64,000 nucleotides of DNA from Streptomyces sp. HNM0575 (lineage in GTDB: Bacteria > Actinomycetota > Actinomycetes > Streptomycetales > Streptomycetaceae), in assembly GCF_012726265.1 (NCBI RefSeq), contig NZ_JAASAG010000008.1, positions 124,001-188,000 of the forward strand. The letters are read 5' to 3'. Positions 55,745 through 64,000 of this stretch are shown here, in pieces; within the stretch, counting starts at the first letter, position 1, and each line of letters opens with the position of its first letter. The notes beneath the pieces are model-generated. The model was given only the letters and a program-made list of their open reading frames with translations, made no database searches and was not told the DNA's origin. Made by a program: the position numbers and the translations under genes.

Positions 55745-55775
55745 CGGCGGGCGGCCGCAACAGGGCCGCCCGCCG
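55745..55775 (+). terminator. Terminator after mnmA
   Basis: A perfect 12-base stem (cggcgggcggcc with ggccgcccgccg) and 7-base loop lie 16 bases after the mnmA stop. The convergent mreB-like gene ends 80 bases further on. Confidence 0.8.
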
Positions 55776-55854
55776 GGGGACTTGCGGAACGCCACCGCCC
55801 CGGGGGCCGCCCGCCGTGCCCGTGGCGCCCCGGCCGAAGCCGGGGGCCGGGCGC

Positions 55855-56868
<1,014 letters not shown>

Positions 56869-57164
56869 GTGTTCTCGCCGTGTTCGGTGCAGGGTGTGCC
56901 GAATTGTCGTGCTGGGCTTGCAGCATACCCAACTGTCCTGGTTTCGGGACAACTCGGCCTCCGGAAACCTGAGATCGCAAACGTGCTGGTGGGAGCGCGG
57001 TTCACGCTCGAACAAGGAGCCGACCGTTCGGTTAGGTGGCATAGACCCGGGCTTGGGTGGATAGCTATGCGCTGGAGTCCGAGCGCGCGGTGCCCGTGAC
57101 TGAAGCCTTGGCGTCCCGGGTCGGCCGCGCCGTAGGCCACCCTCTCAGCAATCGGAGGTACCCC
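56869..57164 (+). promoter_or_regulatory. Divergent promoter region of mreB-like and betaine-synthesis genes
   Basis: No gene. A weak promoter match (ttgtcg, 16 bases, taccca) is near 56905-56932. A tgtcc/ggaca palindrome lies at 56934-56951. The strong Shine-Dalgarno ggaggt at 57154-57159 belongs to the methyltransferase gene and is five bases before an ATT codon. Confidence 0.5.
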
Positions 57165-58826
57165 ATTACCGCGCGACCGACGCAGGAATTCGGAGAGAAC
57201 CCTGTCGACGTCCGGGAAACCGGTCACTACACGGAGGAATACGTCCCGAGCTTCGTCGACAAATGGGACTCTCTCATTGATTGGGAAAAGCGCTCACACA
57301 GTGAGGGCAATTTCTTCATAGACCTGCTGCGCAAGCGGGGCGTGAAGAGTGTGCTCGACGTCGCCACGGGGACCGGGTTCCACTCGGTGCGACTGCTCGA
57401 AGCAGGATTCGACGCCGTCAGTGCGGACGGCAGTGCCGACATGCTGTCGAAGGCATTCAAGAACGGAATGGAGAACGGAAGTCACATACTCCGCGTCGTC
57501 CAGGCGGACTGGCGCTGGCTCAACAGGGACGTGCACGGGGAGTACGACGCCATCGTCTGCCTCGGCAACTCCTTCACGCACCTGTTCTCGGAGCGCGACC
57601 GCCGCAAGGCGCTGGCCGAGTTCTACGCGATGCTGAAGCACGACGGAGTGCTCATCCTCGACCAGCGGAACTACGACGCGATGCTGGACCGCGGATTCTC
57701 CAGCAAGCACACGTACTACTACTGCGGCGAGGACGTGGCCGTCGAACCGGAGTATCTGGACGAGGGGTTGTGCCGCATGCGGTACAACTTCTCCGACAGC
57801 TCCGTGTATCACCTCAACATGTTTCCGCTGCGCAAGGATTACACGCGCCGGCTCATGTCCGAGGTGGGATTCCAGCACATCGAGACCTACGGCGACTTCC
57901 AGCACACCTACCGTGAGGAACAGCCGGACTTCTTTGTGCACGTCGCGGAGAAGGAGTACCGCATGGACGAGGAGGGCGAAGGTGCGTACTCGGCCGCCGT
58001 GAGCACGGCCCGCACGTACTACAACTCGTCCGACGCCGACGAGTTCTATGCATCCGTGTGGGGCGGCGAGGACATCCACATCGGTCTCTACGAGAGCTCC
58101 GAGGAGCCCATCGCCGACGCCAGCCGCCGCACCGTGCAGCGGATGGCGGAGAAGCTCGACCTCGACGAGTCGTCGGTGGTGCTCGACCTGGGTGCGGGCT
58201 TCGGCGGCTCGGCGCGGTACCTGGCCGAGACGTACGGCAGCCGCGTCATCGCGCTGAACCTCAGCGAGGTGGAGAACGAGCGGAACCGCGAACTCAACGC
58301 CCAGCGCGGCCTCACCGACAAGGTCGAGGTCGTGGACGGCTCGTTCGAGAGCATCCCCTACCCCGACGACAGCGTGGACGTCGTCTGGTCGCAGGACGCC
58401 TTCCTGCACAGCGGCAACCGCACACGGGTGCTGGAGGAGGTCACGCGCGTGCTGCGGCCGGGCGGACAGCTCGTCTTCACCGACCCGATGGCGGCGGACG
58501 GCACCTCCACGGCCGTACTGAAGCCGATCCTGGAGCGCATCCATCTCGACACGATGGGCTCGCCCGGCTTCTACCGGCGTGAGCTGGCGCGGCTCGGGTT
58601 CAGCTCGGCCAGCAGCGGAGGCTTCGAGGAGCACCGCGAGCAGCTCGTGAACCACTACGGGCGCGTGCTGGAGGAGACCGAGCGCCAGGAGGCGCTGGGG
58701 ATCGAAGGGCTTGCCGGGAAGGTGAGTTCGGAGTACCTCACCAACATGAAGAAGGGCCTGGGCCACTGGGTCAGCGGCGGCAATCAGCGTCAACTCACCT
58801 GGGGAATCTTCCACTTCAGGCTTTGA
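57165..58826 (+). CDS. Fused glycine-sarcosine-dimethylglycine N-methyltransferase (betaine synthesis)
   Basis: 553 residues if started at ATT 57165; the open frame begins at 57057. Two SAM-dependent domains are fused. The first (GSMT) has VLDVATGTGFHSVRLLE and ADWRWLNRDVHGEYDAI. The second (SDMT) has VLDLGAGFGGSARYLAE and WSQDAFLHSGNR. The whole protein closely resembles the fused enzyme I recall from the halophile Actinopolyspora halophila, which methylates glycine three times to glycine betaine with SAM. It gives the cell de novo osmoprotectant. No ATG/GTG start has a ribosome site; ggaggt points to the ATT. Confidence 0.93.
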   Translation: MTARPTQEFGENPVDVRETGHYTEEYVPSFVDKWDSLIDWEKRSHSEGNFFIDLLRKRGVKSVLDVATGTGFHSVRLLEAGFDAVSADGSADMLSKAFKNGMENGSHILRVVQADWRWLNRDVHGEYDAIVCLGNSFTHLFSERDRRKALAEFYAMLKHDGVLILDQRNYDAMLDRGFSSKHTYYYCGEDVAVEPEYLDEGLCRMRYNFSDSSVYHLNMFPLRKDYTRRLMSEVGFQHIETYGDFQHTYREEQPDFFVHVAEKEYRMDEEGEGAYSAAVSTARTYYNSSDADEFYASVWGGEDIHIGLYESSEEPIADASRRTVQRMAEKLDLDESSVVLDLGAGFGGSARYLAETYGSRVIALNLSEVENERNRELNAQRGLTDKVEVVDGSFESIPYPDDSVDVVWSQDAFLHSGNRTRVLEEVTRVLRPGGQLVFTDPMAADGTSTAVLKPILERIHLDTMGSPGFYRRELARLGFSSASSGGFEEHREQLVNHYGRVLEETERQEALGIEGLAGKVSSEYLTNMKKGLGHWVSGGNQRQLTWGIFHFRL

Positions 58827-58847
58827 GAAACGATTTTGCTGTCTGCT

Positions 58848-58903
58848 CCCGCCCCTCTCGTACGGGGGCGGGGCACGGTCCCCCTGGCGTGTTCGGGGGG
58901 ACC
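58848..58903. terminator. Double hairpin between convergent genes
   Basis: Two successive hairpins (cccgcccc/ggggcggg at 58848-58872 and ggtccccc/gggggacc at 58877-58903) follow the methyltransferase and face the convergent ion-channel gene. Confidence 0.65.
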
Positions 58904-58929
58904 CCCCAACGGGGTTCGGGCGTACGGGA

Positions 58930-58992
58930 TCACCGCGTACTGAACGCTGTGCACTGAACGCCGTGCACTGAACTCCCTGTACTGAAGGCCGC
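58930..58992. repeat. Tandem tgcactgaacgccg-type repeat
   Basis: Four imperfect copies of a 16-base unit (cgtactgaacgctgtg, cactgaacgccgtg, cactgaactccctg, tactgaaggccgcg) lie just beyond the end of the ion-channel gene. Confidence 0.65.
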
Positions 58993-59012
58993 GTACGGAC
59001 CCCGCGCACGGA

Positions 59013-61252
59013 TCAGGGCGTGCGCGGGTCCGGGAACCGGTGCTCCCCGGTGCCCGGGATGTGCGGCCTGCTGGGTGCGGGACCGGCCGCGAGCAGCCGG
59101 CTGAGACCGCGCCGGGTCGCGGCGACCACGACGCGGTCGCCCGCCTTGAGCACGTAACCGGGGTGCAGACGCCACTCCAGCTCGCTCGCGCCCGTGTACG
59201 TGACGGACGAGAGGTCCTGCTGCCGCTCGTCCTCCGAGGCCGTGTCCATGGCGACCACGCGCCAGGCCTCCGTCTGGAAGGCACGCTCGACCGTGAGGCC
59301 CTCCAGCAGCGGATTGCCCCGGACCTCCACGGCGGCGAAGACCAGCACCGGCGGCCCACCGAGATCGCGCCGAGCACCTGCCGGCCCATCATCGCCCCCG
59401 CGAACGCGGGGGCCGCGAGGGCCGAGACGCTGCGGCTGTGGGTCTGCGCCGCGGGATAGGTGTCGCGGAGGGTGCGGTACACGGTGGTGGCGAACGAGTC
59501 GTCGAACAGCCGCATCACCACGCGCAGTTCGGGCTTGATCTGGCGGGCGTTGAGCGAAGCCTCCAGATTGATGCCGTCGTTGCTGGTGAGGGCGAGGAGG
59601 GCGCGGCTGCGCTTGATCTTGGCGTCCTCCAGCACGCCGTCCTCCGTGACGTCGGCGATCAGCGTCGGCACCCGGTGCCTGCGGGCGAGCGCTATGCCGC
59701 GCGCCTCGTCGTTCTGCTCGATGCACACGACGGGGATGTTCAGCTCAAGCAGCCGCTCCAGCACGTGCTTTCCGACCTTGCCGAGACCCACCAGCACCAC
59801 GTGGCCGCCGAGGCCGCGCGGGGGAGTGGGCAGGGCGGCGGTCCTGCGGAACGAGCCGTAGCTCTCCAGGACCACGGCGAGCAGCAGCGGGAGCAGCGCC
59901 ATCCCGGTCAGCCCGGCGAGCAGTTGGAGGATCTGTTCGGCCGGTGGCTCCTCGAGGTTCGGCTCGTTGATGGCGAACAGGTCGAGAAGCGTCACGTATC
60001 CCGCGTGCAGGGGGGAGTCACGGCTGATCACCCAGTGCACCGCGGCGAGGGCGAGCACCACGCCGGCCATGGCCAGCAGGGAGTAGCGCAGCCGGCGCGA
60101 GAACAGCCGCTGCACGGCGGGCATCCGCGGCAGCCTCGACGACCGGGGGCCGGCCGCGTGGCTGGGCCTGCGGGTGATCGCCTCCAGCACGACCGCCTCG
60201 CGCGACGGCGGCAGCCCGCTCAACTCCTCGTCGTCCGGGAGCAGTACGGGACCGCGGCCGGGGGCGCCGCGGTGGCGGGGAGCGCGGCCGGGCGCATGGC
60301 CGGGCGCACGGCCCGGGGCGGTGCCGGAGCCCGGGGCGGGGACGGAGCCCGCGGCGGTGCCGGGGCCGTGGGAGCCGTGGGAACCCTGGGAGCCGCCGGG
60401 GCCGTGACCGGCGGGCGCGCCGCCGTTCCCGTGGGCCTCGCCCCGGTCGCCCCGGTCGCCCCGGTCTTCGCGGTCGCTCCGGTCGTCACGGGCGCCGCCC
60501 CCGTCGTCGGCGGTCTGAGCCCCGTCGCCGTCGCCACCCCCGTCGCCCGCGCCCTCCTGGTCGCTCTCGCTCTCGCTGTCGTCGGAGGCGCCCTCGCCGT
60601 TCTCGGTGTCCCCGGTGGCGGGCATCAGCGCGAGAGTGCACAGCGGATTGCGGCGGTCGACGGTGCGCAGGGTGCGCTCCTTGGCGCGCAGTAACAGCCC
60701 GTCCGCGTACAGCACCTTGGCGCTGCCGACGACGGCCGCCGCGACGATCGAGGGCGCGGCGGTGTCGGAGTCGGAGAGCACCGTCGTGGTGGCGTCCTCC
60801 GCGGAGGACGTCTGCCGACTGCCGCGACGGCGCGGGCTGTTGAGCCGCGCGGCCCGGTCCAGCAGATCCACGAGGTACTGCCCCAGGTTGCCGTTGAACA
60901 TGCGGATGACCAGCCGCACCCGCGGGTTGATCCGGCGGGCGCGCAGCGCGGTGTAGATGTTGAGCTGGTCGTCGCCCGAGGTGAGCGCGAGCGCGCTGGC
61001 CCGCTCGATGCCCGCCCGTACGAGCGCGTCGTCGTCGGGCACCCGGGTCTCGACGGCCTCCACCCACATCCCCGGCCTGTCGATGAGTCCGGCGATCTGC
61101 GGGCCGTGGCTGCCGCCGCGCAGCGACGGCAGCACGACCGTGACGTGCTGTCCGTAGACCGTGGCCAGCTCCCTGGTGACCCGCTGCGCGAGCGCGTTGT
61201 CACCGCAGACCACCATGTGCCCGCGCAGGCCCCGCCCTAGGCTGCTGTCCAT
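59013..61252 (-). CDS. Castor/Pollux-like RCK ion-channel protein, apparent frameshift near 59350
   Basis: About 746 residues if repaired. From the ATG at 61252: an NAD-binding RCK domain (HMVVCGDNALAQRVTREL), a second segment to about 230, then 150 residues of Asp/Glu/Gly/Ser-rich linker. Membrane segments follow (LRYSLLAMAGVVLALAAVHW, LLAGLTGMALLPLLLAVVLE) and a second RCK domain (GHVVLVGLGKVGKHVLERL). After GRQVLGAISVGRR the frame is lost; the next frame continues as VLVFAAVEVRGNPLLEGL to a natural stop at 59013. A single missing base near 59346-59357 explains it. A TTA codon lies at 60692-60694. Confidence 0.85.
61238..61243 (+). promoter_or_regulatory. Candidate -10 element for a leaderless LOG message
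   Basis: taggct lies seven bases before the ATG at 61251, and no Shine-Dalgarno precedes that ATG. This is the geometry of leaderless transcripts, common in streptomycetes. No good -35 was seen. Confidence 0.35.
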
Positions 61253-61799
61253 GGTCTCCAAGGACAGTTCCCCCTTGAACATCTGCGTCTTCTGCTCCGC
61301 GGCCGAACTCGCCCCCGTATACACGGAGTCGGCACGCGAATTCGCCGAGCTTATCGGCCGCCGGGGACATTCCCTGGTCTGGGGCGGATCGGACGTCGGA
61401 CTGATGAAGGTCGTCGCGGACGGCGTGCAGGGGGCCGGGGGACGGCTCGTGGGGATCTCGGTGGAGTTCCTTCAGAGCAAGGCCCGCGAGGACGCGGACG
61501 AGATGGTCGTCACGGCGAACCTCGCCGAGCGGAAGGCTCAACTCCTCGCCCGCGCCGACGCGTTCGTGATCATGGTGGGCGGTACCGGCACCCTGGACGA
61601 GGCCACCGAGATCCTTGAACTGAAGAAGCACGGGCTGCACGCCAAGCCCGTCGTGCTGCTGAACACCGCCGGCTACTACGACGGCCTGCGGCAGCAGCTC
61701 GCCCGCATGGAGGCGGAGGGCTTCCTGCCGCTGCCGCTGTCGGAGCTGGTCGCCTTCGCGGACGACGGGGCGAGCGCGCTGCGGCTGCTGGAGGCGTGA
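61251..61799 (+). CDS. LOG-family protein (possible nucleotide phosphoribohydrolase)
   Basis: 182 residues. It begins NICVFCSAAELAPVYTESARE and shows GGSDVGLMKVVADG, typical of the LOG Rossmann fold. The catalytic motif, normally PGGxGTxxE, reads VGGTGTLDEATE: the Glu and GG are kept but Pro is Val. Family members release free cytokinin-like bases from nucleoside 5'-monophosphates; in bacteria many act generally on nucleotides. The ATG overlaps the ATG of the divergent ion-channel gene (shared CATG). Confidence 0.9.
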   Translation: MVSKDSSPLNICVFCSAAELAPVYTESAREFAELIGRRGHSLVWGGSDVGLMKVVADGVQGAGGRLVGISVEFLQSKAREDADEMVVTANLAERKAQLLARADAFVIMVGGTGTLDEATEILELKKHGLHAKPVVLLNTAGYYDGLRQQLARMEAEGFLPLPLSELVAFADDGASALRLLEA

Positions 61800-61893
61800 C
61801 GGGGGCCTTACGGCTGGGGCGCGTGCCGGGCCGCGCAGGCGTCCGGGCAGGTGCCCGGTGCGGCGTCCGGCGCGGCGTCCGGCGCGGCGCCGT

Positions 61894-62778
61894 CTACTTG
61901 CGGTTGTAGAGCCGCATCGTCAGCGTCCCGAACACCGCGGCCAGCACGGCGGCCGCCGTGAGCGTCCAGCCGATCTCGGCGCCGGGCCACTCGCCCGCCA
62001 TCAACCCCCGTACCGCCGCGACGAGATGGGTGACCGGGTTGACCTCGACGAACGCCCGCAGCCACCCCGGCATGGTCGCCGGCTCCACGAGGATGTTGCT
62101 GAGGAAGGTGAGCGGGAAGAGCACCATCATGCTGACGCCCATCACCGACTTCTCCGTGCGCAGCAGCAGCCCGAACATCGTCCACAGCCACGAGAAGGCG
62201 AAGGAGAACACCACCAGCAGCGCGATCCCCGCCAGCACCCCGGTCACGCCGCCCGCCGGGCGGAAGCCGAGCAGCAGCCCCACGCCGAGGATCACCACCG
62301 AGGCCGTGGTGTAGCGGAAGGCGTCGCCGAGCAGATAGCCGACCATCGGGGCGGGCCGCCAGATCGGCAGCGTACGGAAGCGGTCGAACACCCCTTTCCC
62401 GATATCGGTGTTGACCGAGACCCCCGTGTACATCGTGGTCATCACGACGCTCATCACCATGATCCCCGGCAGCAGGAACTGGAGGTACTCGCCCGTCGAG
62501 CCAGCCAGCGCACCGCCGAAGAGGTACGTGAACATCAGCGTCATCATCACCGGGAACGCGGTGACGTCGAAGAGCTGCTCGGGCACGTGCTTGATCTTCA
62601 GCATCGCCCGGTGCCCGAACGCCATGCACACCGTTAGCGCGCCCGGACGGGGCGGCCGGCTGCCGGCCAGCAGCCCGGCGGGCAGTCCGGTCGCCGGCCC
62701 GGCCGGGGGCTGCGGCTGTGCCGCGGCACGAGGCGCGGGCGTACGGGGCTGTACGGACCGGCCGGCAGCGGTGCTCAT
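61894..62778 (-). CDS. ABC-2 type transporter permease (DrrB-like)
   Basis: 294 residues from the ATG at 62778, which overlaps the ATPase stop. About 50 Pro/Ala/Gly-rich residues are followed by six membrane segments. [31 protein letters not shown] and [26 protein letters not shown] are typical of daunorubicin-resistance-type DrrB permeases. Together with the ATPase it forms an exporter of a small hydrophobic compound or lipid. The substrate is unknown and no biosynthesis cluster is adjacent. Confidence 0.93.
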   Translation of the reverse strand: MSTAAGRSVQPRTPAPRAAAQPQPPAGPATGLPAGLLAGSRPPRPGALTVCMAFGHRAMLKIKHVPEQLFDVTAFPVMMTLMFTYLFGGALAGSTGEYLQFLLPGIMVMSVVMTTMYTGVSVNTDIGKGVFDRFRTLPIWRPAPMVGYLLGDAFRYTTASVVILGVGLLLGFRPAGGVTGVLAGIALLVVFSFAFSWLWTMFGLLLRTEKSVMGVSMMVLFPLTFLSNILVEPATMPGWLRAFVEVNPVTHLVAAVRGLMAGEWPGAEIGWTLTAAAVLAAVFGTLTMRLYNRK

Positions 62779-64000
62779 CGGGTCGCCTCCTCTGCCGAAG
62801 CGGTCGTCGCGGGTGCGGTCGTCGCGGGTGCGGTCGCGGCCGCCGCTGAGGCGGTCGTGTCCGTGCCGGTCGCGTTCGGGGTCGCGTCCGCCGTGGCGCC
62901 TGCCGTGGCGTGCGCCGGCCGGTCGGTGAGGGCCAGGAAGACCTCGTCGAGGCTGGGCTGGCCCAGGGAGAAGTGGTCGACGGTGATCCCTGCGCGCGCG
63001 AGTTCGGCCAGCGCCTGCGCGGCCTGTGCGGTCGCTCCGCCCCGCGTCCCGTCCCCCGGCACCCGCGCCGTCAGCGCCACCGGGTCGCTGTCCGGCTGCA
63101 CTTGAGCGGCGAGCGCCTTCGCGAGCACGCGCCGCGCCGCCTCGCGCTGCCCCGCGTCGCGCAGCCGCAGATGCACCGAGCCCGCCCCGACCGACGACTT
63201 GAGCTGTCCCGGCGTGCCCTCCGCGATGACCCGCCCGTGGTCGATCACGGCGATGCGGTCCGCGAGCTGGTCGGCCTCGTCCAGATACTGCGTGGTCAGC
63301 AGCACCGTGGTGCCCTGCGCGACGACCGCGCGCACGATGTCCCATACCTGGCTGCGGCTCCTGGGGTCGAGCCCGGTCGTCGGCTCGTCGAGGAAGAGCA
63401 GTTCGGGCGTGCCGAGGATGCTCGCGGCGATGTCGATGCGCCGGCGCATGCCGCCCGAGTAGTGCTTCACCTGGCGCCGTGCCGCGTCCGCCAGCCCGAA
63501 GGCGTCCAGCAGCCGGGCCGCGCGCTCGCGTGCGGCGGGCTTGGCGTGGCCGAGCAGCCGTGCCAGCAGTACGAGGTTCTCCGTACCGGTCAGGTCCTCG
63601 TCCACGGAGGCGTACTGGCCGGTGAGGCTGACCCTGGCGCGCACGGCGGCGGCCTCGCGCACCACGTCGTGCCCGAAGACGCGTGCCTGCCCGCCGTCCG
63701 GGCGCAGCAGCGTGGCCAGCATCCGCACGGTGGTGGTCTTCCCGGCGCCGTTCGGTCCGAGCACCCCGTAGACCGAACCGGCGGGCACGCGAAGGTCGAT
63801 GCCGTCGACCGCGCGGTCGACGCCGAAGACCTTCACCAGGCCGTGCGTCTCGGCGGCGGGCGTCTCCGCGGCCGCCCCGTGGTACGGGCCCGCGCCCGTG
63901 ACCGTGCCTTCGTCTCTGCCCGTGACTGTCTCCGTGACTGTCTCCGTGGCCGTGGCCGTGGCTGTGGCTGTGGCCGTGGCCGTCTCCGCGTCCGTGTCCG
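62775..64000 (-). CDS. ABC transporter ATPase (DrrA-like), start beyond the window
   Basis: At least 353 residues. Walker [15 protein letters not shown], signature [13 protein letters not shown] and Walker [16 protein letters not shown] are intact. It ends in an Ala/Thr repeat tail ([16 protein letters not shown]). The only in-frame start inside the window (GTG 63836) lacks a ribosome site and would leave too few residues before Walker A. The frame stays open to the window edge, through an Ala/Thr dipeptide-rich stretch. The gene therefore probably starts outside. Confidence 0.85.
   Translation of the reverse strand, partial: DTDAETATATATATATATETVTETVTGRDEGTVTGAGPYHGAAAETPAAETHGLVKVFGVDRAVDGIDLRVPAGSVYGVLGPNGAGKTTTVRMLATLLRPDGGQARVFGHDVVREAAAVRARVSLTGQYASVDEDLTGTENLVLLARLLGHAKPAARERAARLLDAFGLADAARRQVKHYSGGMRRRIDIAASILGTPELLFLDEPTTGLDPRSRSQVWDIVRAVVAQGTTVLLTTQYLDEADQLADRIAVIDHGRVIAEGTPGQLKSSVGAGSVHLRLRDAGQREAARRVLAKALAAQVQPDSDPVALTARVPGDGTRGGATAQAAQALAELARAGITVDHFSLGQPSLDEVFLALTDRPAHATAGATADATPNATGTDTTASAAAATAPATTAPATTASAEEATR
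63905..64000. repeat. gtggccgtggctgtg/gtgactgtctcc simple repeats at window edge
   Basis: Tandem hexamer and 12-base units run to the end of the window. They are in the reading frame of the ABC ATPase and encode Ala-Thr and Glu-Thr-Val-Thr runs at its N-terminus. Confidence 0.7.

Overview
The window is about 70% G+C chromosomal DNA from a streptomycete or a very close relative. The signs are third-position GC in nearly every real frame, frequent GTG/TTG starts, Streptomyces-type core genes (riboswitch-led gcvT-gcvH-glyA-sdaA, a peptide ABC operon, cysteine desulfurase, mnmA, a solitary mreB-type gene, Castor-like channel), many lipoproteins with lipoboxes and only three TTA codons found in the genes read. 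I see no rRNA, tRNA, CRISPR array, insertion sequence, phage or plasmid module.

Layout. 1-4.5 kb: the end of one L,D-transpeptidase and a second complete one, enoyl-CoA hydratase, an anti-sigma-type ATPase and a lipoprotein. 4.5-9.4 kb: a carbohydrate island (clan-A glycoside hydrolase, ManD-type dehydratase, orphan sugar-binding lipoprotein). 9.7-12.7 kb: a methyltransferase, then a TetR regulator with a TTA-containing membrane protein. 12.8-16 kb: a GAF-domain regulator divergent from a flavin monooxygenase. 16-21 kb: the glycine/serine operon on the minus strand behind a tandem glycine riboswitch. 21-24.3 kb: a P-loop ATPase and two SseB-family proteins. 24.9-31.1 kb: a five-gene oligopeptide/dipeptide ABC operon. 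31.3-37.3 kb: a secreted lysozyme-fold protein, a TRIC/UPF0126 channel, a thioesterase, and a CPBP protease-histidine kinase-response regulator operon. 37.4-44.1 kb: an acyltransferase, alpha/beta hydrolase, Dps, prepilin peptidase, a Clp-N-domain HTH protein with paired operators, and a Pro-rich membrane protein. 44.5-55.7 kb: cysteine desulfurase and mnmA (a tRNA 2-thiolation pair), separated by an MFS_2 transporter with a sphingosine-1-phosphate-lyase-like enzyme, a WDG-repeat secreted protein, a penicillin-acylase-family Ntn hydrolase and a Tat amidase. 55.8-61.3 kb: an MreB homologue, a fused glycine-sarcosine-dimethylglycine methyltransferase (betaine synthesis) and a Castor/Pollux-like RCK ion-channel protein with an apparent frameshift. 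61.2-64 kb: a LOG-family protein and a DrrAB-type ABC exporter cut by the window edge.

Themes. Glycine handling recurs: glycine cleavage proteins, GlyA, serine deaminase and SseB proteins sit at 16-24 kb, and the enzyme that turns glycine into betaine sits at 57 kb beside an ion-channel-like gene. The most novel-looking elements are the lipid-like lyase/transporter operon (45.9-49.2 kb), the betaine gene whose only well-placed Shine-Dalgarno points to an ATT start (57.2 kb), and the tandem operator overlapping the start of the Clp-N/HTH gene (41.6 kb). Short tandem repeats at many gene borders are another recurrent property of this chromosome.
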